26,831 bases of DNA, taken from Branchiostoma floridae. Lineage: Eukaryota > Chordata > Leptocardii > Amphioxiformes > Branchiostomatidae. Positions 18,721-26,831 of this stretch are shown piece after piece (position 1 is the stretch's first letter; every line of letters starts with the position of its first letter). The position numbers and the translations under genes were made by a program. Location of the stretch: NCBI RefSeq assembly GCF_000003815.2, contig NC_049988.1:20163250-20190080 (forward strand). Reading direction: 5' to 3'. Under the pieces are notes generated by a model, which worked only from the letters and a program-made list of their open reading frames with translations, made no database searches and was not told where the DNA came from.

Positions 18721-20640
18721 CAGGAAGTAAATAAATGAAAAGATGAAAGCAGAGGTCAGAGTTGCCAGAGTGGTAGGAAGTAGAGTTCAGAGGTCATAGA
18801 ACCAGTCGCTAATCAGATATGACATTCCAGGTCATGGGTCAATGGAGGAGGCTATTGTTTTGGGCTTTCTACTTGTTTGTATTTTTTAGATTATACATTT
18901 TCCAATTATGCAATTGCTAGTCACCATACAGAGACAAAAAAGTGACACATCTTGACAAAGCTTTTTTGCATCATTGATGAACTAAAACCAAACAAAACAT
19001 ATGGGAAATTCTTAATATTTCACGAAGTCCTGATGTCTTAGGAGCTAGGCAGATTAATTGTATCAATATTGAACGATATCATTCTATATGTCAATATATA
19101 TGCTTATATGCCAATATATATGCCTATATGTCGATCTATATGTCAATCAGTATAGATTTTGTCGTGGGATTTCTTGACCAGATATGACATAGCTCATTTA
19201 GAGAAGGCCCAATAGCAGCCTTTTCAGTAACAAGAGAAACTCTTGTCAAAGAATTATCACAACCTTCTGTATATAAAAATTTCGGTGATGTCAGTAAAAT
19301 TACTGTCCTATGATATCAACAAATTTCAAAAAGTCACCAGCGAACAAAACTTTCCAGCCTCGTCTACCTCAACGCGGTGCCATGTTTTTAATACTTCACA
19401 GAAAGATATTTTAGAATTCTAAATATAAATAGATGTTGGCGCTAATAGATTTACCCAGAAAATACTTTTTCTGAACATTTGACAAATTAGATTTTTTAGA
19501 TTAATATTTTACCCGCTCTTAGAATCAGCCAGATAATTTTGATACTGAACTTCCTATTGTTTTCTATTCTTCTTGGTGAAACGCTGTAAAGGTTTACTAC
19601 AAATTTATACAACGAAAAATGCCTTTGACAATACAAGAAGACGGGGATGTCCGGATTACATGATAGGGTAGTCACGCCACCTGGCGGGTTAAAGAAATAT
19701 CACAGCCTTCTGTATATGAAAGTTTTGGTGATATCGGTGAAATTGTGTTTGATAGTCTATTTGCTTCTTCTATAAAATCAACATATTGTGGATTTGCACC
19801 GATCTAGACATATTGATCACACTGTGTTCATGTATTTTTATTAGGCAATACTGCCTTAATTTTATTCATTGATGACATCTTTTGCATTTTGAAAATGGAA
19901 AAATTGTGGAAACGGACTATGTAAAATAATTAACATACACAATAATGTTCCAGCTATTATATTGTTGTAAGTATGTTTCCATAAACATTTGCATATGTAG
20001 ATTATATATTTCTTGTATTGATACGTAGAATACGCAAGTAGAATGGTGGCCTGTGCTGATATATAGTTGTGCTATTTTCAATGTGTGACTTTATCTTCTA
20101 CATTGTAATTTGTACTTTTCATACTATTGACGTTTGCTCTTGACAATCTTGATCACGAAAGCCGCACACCCTACAGTAGACAGACTGCGCACAATGTCCT
20201 TACAAATAAAAATTTTGTCAATGCAGGAATGATTCTGTCTATAACTCTATCAGTGCTTTTTGCTATTTACAATTCAAACTCTACAGTACGGTCAACACTG
20301 GCGATGACAATGAAGCTATATATTTCTATTCCTAATTTAAATCTTGATATTATTCGCGTGGACATTGAGCGAATTTCAACTAAATACAATATCTACAACT
20401 TGATACAAAAGATACAGACATAAACCAAAAGATACAGACATAAACTCCAACTATGTTCTGAAAATATATACTTCCTGATCCGTGCGTTAGATATTCAAGT
20501 CAAGAAGGGTAGCTTACCTTCTGTCTTTGTGGCACTGTTAATATAAGTTACTAAAATGAGTGCAGTGCGTGCCACATTGTCCTCGTCTGTCAAATAGAAA
20601 CAAAAGGTAGCTCAAACATGGCATTCTTTTCCAATCACTG
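18721..20640. other. Intergenic AT-rich region between convergent genes
   Basis: No credible exon. Contains short tatatgtcaatatatatgcc-type repeats (19083-19150) and a 50-bp diverged direct repeat (19251-19300 and 19694-19743). The open frame 20127-20423 has no recognised similarity. It presumably holds the 3' UTR ends of both genes. Confidence 0.5.
19251..19743 (+). repeat. Diverged direct repeat 443 bp apart
   Basis: The stretches at 19251 and 19694 share tatcaca(a/g)ccttctgtatat, then ggtgat and gtaaaatt / gtgaaatt over about 50 bp at roughly 80% identity by eye. The sequence between is not recognised. Confidence 0.65.
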
Positions 20641-20945
20641 TATCTGTCTTTCCTCTCTCATGATATTTCTGTCTCTCTTAGTATCTTCTTTCTCTCTTCT
20701 CCTCGCTTACTCACTCATTCTCTCTTTGTCAGTACGGCTTTTTTTTCATCACCGTCGATGCAGAAGCCAAGTTGTTTCCTGAAATTTAGCATCCCTGTGT
20801 GTCCTCTCTTATACTATGTCTATCTTCTCTCACTCTCTCTCTCTTCTCTCACTCTCTCTTTCACTATCTTTTTCCCTATCTCTACTTCTGTCTATTTCCC
20901 TCCCTTAATCTATCTTTCCAATCTACTGTGTGACTCTTCGCATTG
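20641..20945 (+). repeat. CT-rich low-complexity tract at the SLC35G-like 3' end
   Basis: Irregular (tctc)n and tttcc runs; on the transcript strand this is purine-rich. It overlaps the last codons of the gene up to about 20935, so the tail end RLREGNRQK comes from this simple sequence. Confidence 0.85.
20748..20790 (-). repeat. Copy of the SLC35G-like C-terminal codons in the 3' flank
   Basis: The 28 bases at 20763-20790 are identical to 20960-20987, which encode LNFRKQLGF in the last exon; a weaker match (caccgtcga / cactgtcga) extends it. The offset is 197 bp. It lies beyond the stop at 20882, so it is in the 3' UTR or flank. Confidence 0.85.
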
Positions 20946-21622
20946 TCACTGTCGACGTTGAAGCCAAGTTGTTTCCTGAAATTTAGCTTCTTCCGGTTCC
21001 TAGAATCTACTCTGACGATGTAGACGGTGTCGACGAGGCCTCCGACCGCGATGACCGAAGCACCACCAATCTCAAACACATTCGGCACGAACCTAAGAAA
21101 CGCGAACTGCAGCAAAAACGTCACCCCCAGTTCCAGTTGGCTCAGCACCACCTGTGTGACGGGCGGCACTGTCTTGGCTGCCTTCACGTAAATAAATGAC
21201 GTCACCGCGTAAAGACCTGCACACAGGACTAACAGTGTTGTTATATGCACATCCATGCTCCATTGCGGGCGCATTATGAGCATCGGCACTGTCCCTATTG
21301 CAAAAGAGACAGCAAACGTATAAAATAGCACCATCACTATCGGACAATCTCGAAGTAGAATTCTGACTTGAACGTTCAATAAGCTTTCAATTAAAGCTGA
21401 AAGGATGGCCAGCGAGACGCCGATGATTGGTTCGCTGTTGTCACGTGACGTGCTGATGTTCCCGCTGATTGGTGCGCTGATGTCACGTGACGTGCCGAGG
21501 TTTCCGGTGATTGGTGCACTGTTGCCACGTGACGTGCCGATGTTTTTCCAGGAGCCGATAGCCACGAGGACGACCCCGGTAGTGCAGAAGGTGCCTCCGA
21601 TACACGCCGCTACACTCGGTTT
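20882..21622 (-). CDS. SLC35G-like exon iii: last exon, second EamA half and tail
   Basis: The exon opens after an AAG acceptor (tgttgtcaaag) at 21622, in phase 0 with exon ii, and ends with TAG at 20882-20884. It starts [20 protein letters not shown] (a TM5-like helix), passes through the 14-residue repeats, then the second EamA domain, and ends with a polar tail of about 50 residues. The frame stays open upstream into the intron, so a slightly different acceptor cannot be excluded. Confidence 0.85.
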   Translation of the reverse strand, partial: KPSVAACIGGTFCTTGVVLVAIGSWKNIGTSRGNSAPITGNLGTSRDISAPISGNISTSRDNSEPIIGVSLAILSALIESLLNVQVRILLRDCPIVMVLFYTFAVSFAIGTVPMLIMRPQWSMDVHITTLLVLCAGLYAVTSFIYVKAAKTVPPVTQVVLSQLELGVTFLLQFAFLRFVPNVFEIGGASVIAVGGLVDTVYIVRVDSRNRKKLNFRKQLGFNVDSDNAKSHTVDWKDRLREGNRQK

Positions 21623-23079
21623 CTTTGACAACAAACAAAGCGGTCAGAAATGGCAGAGGGTACGGTGTCTTAACATAAAGACACAAACAGAAAAACAAAC
21701 ATGCACACAATAACGACAGGGCTGAAGAAAGAATTATCGAAGACGGAAGGAAAGAATGAGGAATGGGGAAGGGAAGGATGAATGGAAGGAATTGAAGAAA
21801 GGATAGAAGGAAGGAATGGAAGAAAGGATGGAAAGAAGGAAGGAATGGAAGAAAGGATGGAAGGAAGGAAGGATGGATGGAAGGGGNNNNNNNNNNNNNN
21901 NNNNNNNNNNNNNNNNNNNNNNNNNNNNNNNNNNNNNNNNNNNNNNNNNNNNNNNNNNNNNNNNNNNNNNNNNNNNNNNNNNNNNNCCATGGAAGGAAGG
22001 ATGGAAGAAATGGCAGGAAGGATAGAATGAAGGATGGAAGACAGGATGAAATGAAGGATGGAACGAAGAATGGAACGAAGGATGGAACGAAGGATGGAAC
22101 GAAGGATGGAACGAAGGATAGAGGGATGGGATGGGAGGAAAGATGGAAGGAAGGAAGTAATGTAAGGAAGGACGGAAGGGAGGATGGGTAGATGAAAGAA
22201 AGGAAGGATGGATGAACGAAAAGGATGGATGGATGAAAGATAGAGAAGAGTAAGAAATTGCATGCTATAAGGATCAGAATAAGGAAAAAGAAAGGAAGGA
22301 AGAAGGGAATGAACGAACAAATTAGCGAACAATGAAGGCAGTAACCACTCACCAGTCGAAGAAAGATGCAGGCTCCTATGGCGACGAACAGCGGCAGTGT
22401 GGACTTGTTGATGGCGGACACGTTGGCGGGTGGCAGAAACGTGATGGCGAACACCACACATCCAAACGCGACGTACTTGCCGACGCCTTGGAGTACCAGC
22501 AGCCCCAAGACGCGCCAGCTCGCCGGTCTCAGGTCCGTCTTAGCCCACAGCACGAGCCCCAGAGCCATGAGTAGCGCGCCACCCTCCTGTATGTGTGTAG
22601 ACTGGTTTATTTATTCGTTTAACAGAAAGAGAAATGGTAGTCTTGCAACCATGCAGCTTTTCAATCACAACAGCGTTTGATTTGCCTTTTCATGTAAACA
22701 CAAGTCAGAATTTAATCACGAAATTCGAATTACAGCAAGTACACGGCTTACTACTCCATACATATTTATCATATACAAACTATGTCACATCTAAAATCAT
22801 TTAAACTAAATTCATTTACATCGAGTTTTATTACATTGTACAAACACTGTCAGGTATTCACTGACCTCAATGAAAAGCAGCCTGCATGCCGATTTGACCT
22901 TTCATGAATTGATCTTTCAAACAAACAAACAAACAAACAAACAAACAAACTGCCAACAGTACTTGTATGAAGACGACTTGAAACGCCGCCACACCTGCGT
23001 CTGTCACCTGTCTCGTAAAGACGCTGATGAAAGCAAACAGGACGCCGTAGGACGCCGCGACGGACACGTCTTTCACAGC
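20882..23079 (-). CDS. SLC35G-like DMT/EamA-family transporter, 3 exons found, 5' partial
   Basis: Multi-pass membrane protein of the drug/metabolite transporter superfamily, most like SLC35G members; its substrate is unknown. Exons in transcript order, 23079-22963, 22586-22353 and 21622-20882, all with phase-0 junctions, give 363 residues, close to the roughly 365 expected for SLC35G1. Visible: the first EamA half ([20 protein letters not shown], then [30 protein letters not shown] and [18 protein letters not shown]) and the second half ([20 protein letters not shown] through [20 protein letters not shown]), followed by a charged cytosolic-looking tail. A loop at residues 146-187 holds three 14-residue repeats. 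The start codon exon is not seen; it may be in the 546-base gap at 23367-23912 or right of the window. The gene converges tail to tail on the GPCR. Candidate poly(A) signals on this strand lie at 19837-19842 and 19861-19866, unconfirmed. Confidence 0.85.
21406..21534 (-). repeat. Three 42-bp in-frame coding repeats with CACGTG palindromes
   Basis: The palindrome gtcacgtgac occurs at 21440-21449 and 21482-21491, and gccacgtgac at 21524-21533, exactly 42 bp apart. On the minus strand each unit encodes 14 residues of the form GTSRDxSxPIxGN(x). The period keeps frame, so the loop grew by unit duplication without disrupting the protein. Confidence 0.9.
21720..22325 (+). repeat. GGAA/GGAT purine microsatellite in SLC35G-like intron
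   Basis: About 600 bp of ggaaggatgg-type units, including six aacgaaggatgg-like units at about 22050-22120, interrupted by a 100-N gap at 21887-21986. Long open frames here (Pro/Ser/Phe or Gly/Lys/Arg-rich) are translations of the repeat. Confidence 0.95.
21887..21986. other. Assembly gap, 100 N
   Basis: Exactly 100 N within the microsatellite; true length unknown. Confidence 0.95.
22353..22586 (-). CDS. SLC35G-like exon ii: TM2-TM5 region
   Basis: The acceptor cacatacag precedes 22586 and the strong donor gtgagt follows 22353. It is 234 bp, phase 0 at both ends. It begins [14 protein letters not shown] and ends GACIFLRL, a typical end of the first EamA repeat. The downstream intron is dominated by a purine tetranucleotide repeat. 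Confidence 0.87.
22587..22962. other. SLC35G-like intron i-ii with (AAAC)n
   Basis: Nothing recognised except an (aaac)n run at 22919-22950, close to the exon i donor on the minus strand. The stretch cctcaatgaaaagcagcctgc at 22864 resembles aacttcaatgaaaagcggcctgc at 14228, so a shared dispersed repeat is possible. Confidence 0.6.
22963..23079 (-). CDS. SLC35G-like exon i: TM1-TM2
   Basis: On the minus strand the acceptor ccttaacag precedes 23079 and the donor gtactg follows 22963. It is 117 bp, phase 0 at both ends, encoding [20 protein letters not shown] through VVFIQ. The upstream phase-0 acceptor shows that at least one more 5' exon exists. Confidence 0.82.
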
Positions 23080-23159
23080 CTGTTAAGGAGAAGAAACAAT
23101 GAAACTTAACCAGCTCATGCAGTGCCAAAAAAAGTCGCTAGGGGGCTCAAACCTGCACC

Positions 23160-23335
23160 TGGCGTCGTGTGTGGCGTAACTGGTAAAGCGTTCGACTCGG
23201 AATCTAGAGGTTCTGACTTCGACAACTGTCGTGCCCCCGACGTTGTGCCACTCCACGACTTTTTTTACTTCACCCAGATGTAAAAATGTGTACCTGACTT
23301 CGGTCGGGGCGGTACAGGAAAATACTACCTTTACC
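23160..23335 (+). mobile_element. tRNA-derived SINE, degraded head
   Basis: A box gtggcgtaactggtaaagcg; degenerate B box ggttctgacttcga. The tail matches the copy at 17850 (ccacgacttttt, tgtaaaaatgtgtacctgac, ttcggtcgggg). Confidence 0.7.
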
Positions 23336-23366
23336 ATCTGTCTGTACCGTGTATGTTGCACTGTTG

Positions 23367-23912
23367 NNNNNNNNNNNNNNNNNNNNNNNNNNNNNNNNNN
23401 NNNNNNNNNNNNNNNNNNNNNNNNNNNNNNNNNNNNNNNNNNNNNNNNNNNNNNNNNNNNNNNNNNNNNNNNNNNNNNNNNNNNNNNNNNNNNNNNNNNN
23501 NNNNNNNNNNNNNNNNNNNNNNNNNNNNNNNNNNNNNNNNNNNNNNNNNNNNNNNNNNNNNNNNNNNNNNNNNNNNNNNNNNNNNNNNNNNNNNNNNNNN
23601 NNNNNNNNNNNNNNNNNNNNNNNNNNNNNNNNNNNNNNNNNNNNNNNNNNNNNNNNNNNNNNNNNNNNNNNNNNNNNNNNNNNNNNNNNNNNNNNNNNNN
23701 NNNNNNNNNNNNNNNNNNNNNNNNNNNNNNNNNNNNNNNNNNNNNNNNNNNNNNNNNNNNNNNNNNNNNNNNNNNNNNNNNNNNNNNNNNNNNNNNNNNN
23801 NNNNNNNNNNNNNNNNNNNNNNNNNNNNNNNNNNNNNNNNNNNNNNNNNNNNNNNNNNNNNNNNNNNNNNNNNNNNNNNNNNNNNNNNNNNNNNNNNNNN
23901 NNNNNNNNNNNN
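23367..23912. other. Assembly gap, 546 N
   Basis: A non-round length suggests a size-estimated gap. It could hide the first exon of the SLC35G-like gene. Confidence 0.95.
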
Positions 23913-23957
23913 AATGAATGAATGAATGAATGAATGAATGAATGAATGAATGAATAA
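23913..23957 (+). repeat. (AATG)n microsatellite
   Basis: About eleven aatg units directly after the gap. Confidence 0.95.
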
Positions 23958-24205
23958 ATGAAAAGTTGCAAAAGGATATCGGAAAACGGGCACTGAAGTT
24001 GTATTAATAAAGATGTCAAAGTCAATTCCGAAGTCAAAGAATATACGGTAAAAGAACAGAAATGTAGAATCTGAAGTACTGTTCTGCATGCATATTCTGT
24101 GTGTTAAATCATTTGTCCAACCTTCCTGCCCATTTGAATTTCATAATCAAGGCTTTTTTTAAACATTTTTTGTTGTTATTCAAAAATGAGGCCAAAGCAT
24201 TATAG

Positions 24206-24339
24206 AAAATGCTAACGCTTTACTTCAAACACCTGGAATGAACACAATAGGGACTTGACCCTCCAATTATTTGGAAGAAATCCGTCGACGTTAGAAGCTT
24301 AGGTCGACATATGTTGAAGTAATAAAGCGTTAGCATTTT
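24206..24339. mobile_element. Foldback MITE
   Basis: The left arm aaaatgctaacgctttactt is mirrored by aataaagcgttagcatttt on the right, which has a 3-bp taa insertion. The interior is about 85 bp. Confidence 0.75.
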
Positions 24340-24416
24340 TCGACAAAGTAGTCTTAGACTACCAACTATGAGACCACAGCATGTCTAAAACAGACCCTGT
24401 TCTTATTAATTTCCCG

Positions 24417-24645
24417 CTGTCCAAGTACGTATTTAATACTGTCCAAACGTGTGCGTAGCTCATACTGTCCAAGCACGTAGCTTATTCTGTCCAAGCACGA
24501 AGCTAATACTGTCCAAGTACGTAGCTAGTACTATCCAAGCACGTAGATACTACTGTCCAAGTACGAAGCTAATACTGTCCTCGTACGTTGCTAATACAAT
24601 CGAAGCACGAAGCTAATACTGTCCAAGTACGCAGCCAATCTCGTC
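24417..24645 (+). repeat. 22-bp minisatellite, about ten copies
   Basis: The unit is gtccaagtacgtagctaatact with variation at the cgtag/cgaag position. Nine units are 22 bp and one is 26 bp. Confidence 0.92.
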
Positions 24646-25015
24646 TTACCACGAATCAGATGAACGGCTGAGAAGCCCTTGGTTGAAACCCCCAACATGC
24701 CACGATGTTGACTCTTGAAATTTACTCACTTCACTCGTGAGAATCTGTGCTTCGCCCCGACAACGCGTGTCTCTCTGACTTGAGTCACTAGACGCTCAAT
24801 GGAGGACCCGTGATGTAAGCTCTAGGCAAAGTCTGCCCCTGACCATAACGAGACAGTAGTCTTCCCACCCAATACGTAGGTAAAAGTGATGAATACAAAG
24901 ACTGAACAAGCTACTTTCACCATGAATTAGGTCAGCGGGGAAGAGGTCCAAACCTTGGATAGGTGCTTGGCCTCACTTCACTCAGGTTGAAACTAGTACT
25001 GAGGGTCTGCATGCT
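24646..25015. other. Nothing recognised
   Basis: Unique-looking non-coding sequence; possibly a degraded SINE core near 24730-24990 (cactt-cactc and cttcactcaggttgaa), too weak to name. Confidence 0.3.
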
Positions 25016-25245
25016 CTTTTCCGTAAGGCGTAGGCAGGCCTTTTTAATTCCCGTAATTCGTAGGGTAAGCTATTTTATTTCACGTAATTCGTAGTGAGGA
25101 TGGAAAATTTACCGTAAAGCGTAGCCAGTGTATTTCACGTAAGGCGTAATCTGGCCTAAAAATTTCACGTAAAGCGTAATTAAGCCTAAAAATTACCCGT
25201 AAATCGTAGCCTGGCCTCCCAAATTTCGTAAGTCGAAACGTAGTC
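25016..25245 (+). repeat. Degenerate CGTAAGGCGTAG array
   Basis: About eight units of the form (c)cgtaarkcgtar followed by tggcctaaaaattt-like spacer, spaced roughly 27-34 bp. Probably transposon subterminal repeats. Confidence 0.75.
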
Positions 25246-25261
25246 TACCAGTAAATTTAGT

Positions 25262-25370
25262 CCTTCAAAACACAGGAAATTGCGTTTCAGAGGATCAAGA
25301 TTTCAAAATTTCGCCGGACCTCACTTGCGACTCCTTTTACCTTCGGTCATCGACATGGTAAAAATATGGT
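25262..25370 (+). repeat. Dispersed repeat copy (caggaaat family)
   Basis: Contains cacaggaaattgcgtttcag, aggatcaagatttcaaaatt and cttcggtcatcgacatggta, like the copies at 1-450. Confidence 0.7.
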
Positions 25371-25433
25371 ATATACCCTCGAAAATCTTCTTTTTTTTGC
25401 AAATAGAAATGTCATTGAAGTTAGCTGAGAAGG

Positions 25434-26165
25434 GGTTGTACTAATAGCTCCATGGAGCCAGCTCCATGGAGCCAGCTCCATGGAGCTATTAGTACAACCC
25501 TGCTCCCTACCTACCAGCTCCATGGAGCCAGCTCCACGCACTTTGAATACATAGCCACGTTTCACGTCACTTTCAAGAGAAATTTATATGGGGCCGCCCT
25601 TGTAAACGAAAAACAAGTTTCATGGAGCCAGCTCTATGAACTTTGAATGTATACAATTGGTTCTCGTCACCACAGGAAAAATATTTATATAGTCCGCTAT
25701 GGGGCTGCCCTTGTAAACGAAAAACAAGTTTCATGGAGCCAGCTCTATGAACTTTGAATGTATAAAATTGGTTCTCGTCACCACAGGAAAAAAAATATTT
25801 ATATAGTCCGCTATGGGGCCGCCCTTGTAAACGAAAAACAAGCCGCTATGGGGCCGCCCTTGTAAACGAAAAACAAGCTCCATGGAGCCAGCTCCACGCA
25901 CTTTGAATACATAGCCACGTTTCACGTCACTTTCAAGAGAAATTTATATGGGGCCGCCCTTGTAAACGAAAAACAAGTTTCGTGGAGCCAGCTCTATGAA
26001 CTTTGAATGTATACAATTGGTTCTCGTCACCACAGGAAAAAATATTTATGTTGTCCGCTATTGGGCCGCCCCTTTAAACAAAAAAGACGTTTCATGAAGC
26101 CAGCTCTATGAACTTTGAATGTATACAATTGGTTCTCGTCGCCACATGAAAAATCTTAGTCCGCT
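25434..26165 (+). repeat. Palindrome-led satellite with higher-order units
   Basis: It begins with a near-perfect palindrome (25434-25501): ggggttgtactaatagctcc inverted around three ctccatggag blocks. Then come about six units of roughly 115 bp with ccgcccttgtaaacgaaaaa, tggagccagctctatgaact and ggttctcgtcaccacaggaa. A longer block with cacgcactttgaatacatag occurs twice, at 25533 and 25892 (359 bp apart), a higher-order repeat. Confidence 0.88.
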
Positions 26166-26831
26166 ATGCAACATTCTTTGTAGAGCCAGTAGAGGCGGGT
26201 TTGATACTATGTTACGCCACCGCGGATCTGAGATTATTATCATCGCCTTCCTGGTGGGACCTAAAACGGGGGTCTCGTGCTCGAGGACTCATTACTCAAT
26301 GCATTGGGTACCTTCTGGGATGCAAAATACACCAGATAATACTATTATTATTAATAATTGTCAAACGGGTGCCTTCGGGTAAGTGGACATGTTCTATTAA
26401 CCTCTCATATTCTATAACAAAACAGAAGATGGGAAAATAAGGTTGAGTCTTGGGACAGGTGTAGATCTCCCACGCGGGACTTCGTCATGGCCTTCGGGGC
26501 AACCCATTTTATTATTGTGCAACTTCTTATCCATACATGTTTTTATTGTTTGTTTTTCCGGCACTAGCATTGTCTGCCCGGCCCCCCTCCGGTTATCAGT
26601 CGGTGAGCTGCTAGATAATTGTTACAGGCTGTGACAAGCCACGGTGGGAGTTTCACGGTGGGCAAGCCGTAAAACGCTTTGTAACGATTAGCAGGGAGGT
26701 GTCGCATTCCTCAGTACACGGTCCCGTAAACAATGCCCTCCAAGCAGAGGTTGGGTTTCGAGATGAATTTGAAGTCTTTTTATTCATTTTTGCCGGACTT
26801 TCTAATTTTGAGGATGGTCAGCCCCGCTCTT
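26166..26831. other. Nothing recognised; transposon terminus at the end
   Basis: No credible exon. A (tat)n-like run at about 26340-26357. From 26737, ccctccaagcagaggttggg resembles the terminus of the MITE at 13253 and continues past the window edge. Confidence 0.5.

Noticed and set aside
20127-20423. 98-residue frame in the intergenic region
   Set aside because: AT-rich, no recognised domain, no splice context.
21483-22568. 361-residue frame rich in Pro/Ser/Phe
   Set aside because: It runs through exon ii, the intron microsatellite and N gap into another frame of exon iii; the Pro/Ser/Phe part is a translated GGAA/GGAT repeat.
23231-24089. Long frames across the 546-N gap
   Set aside because: Mostly N; the flanks are SINE and AATG repeat.
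24417-24645. CRISPR-like array
   Set aside because: Contiguous 22-bp units without spacers in a eukaryotic genome; an ordinary minisatellite.

Overview
This window is eukaryotic genomic DNA, most likely from a cephalochordate (amphioxus, Branchiostoma). That is an inference. It rests on intron-rich chordate-type genes, short exons with canonical splice sites, a very high density of small foldback/TIR elements, tRNA-derived SINEs and 5'-truncated LINE tails, and N-filled scaffold gaps. No complete gene is present; two partial genes lie tail to tail.

Gene 1 (+ strand, exons between 2752 and 16744) is a rhodopsin-family neuropeptide GPCR of the kisspeptin/galanin/allatostatin-A receptor group, closest by eye to kisspeptin receptor (GPR54). 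Seven exons give 313 residues from the start of TM2 to the stop codon. All six internal junctions are in phase, and the D2.50, DRY, CWLP and NPxxY motifs and the TM3/ECL2 cysteines are present. The exon with the N-terminus and TM1 is not found and should lie left of the window.

Gene 2 (- strand, exons between 23079 and 20882) is a DMT/EamA-superfamily multi-pass transporter resembling SLC35G. Three exons with phase-0 introns give 363 residues; the start codon exon is missing. A loop carries three 14-residue repeats.

The rest is repeats and mobile-element debris: LINE tails at 600-860, 2500-2735, 6612-6980, 14278-14429, about 14698-14930 and 18305-18720; SINEs at 14042, 17850 and 23160; a PIF/Harbinger-type element with a TTA duplication at 4397-5289; several foldback MITEs; and satellite or minisatellite arrays at 16701-17451, 24417-24645, 25016-25245 and 25434-26165. 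There are four assembly gaps (7999-8098, 10673-10772, 21887-21986, 23367-23912).

The most unusual pattern is repeated partial tandem duplication of the genes' own exons. In gene 1 the TM2 exon acceptor, the TM3 exon, the TM5 exon end (nine intronic copies, eight with a visible splice donor), the TM7 exon and the last codons plus stop (eleven copies of a 58-bp unit) have all been copied next to the functional exon. In gene 2 a C-terminal coding segment is copied into the 3' flank. No new multi-gene system was found; this exon-fragment duplication is the main result.
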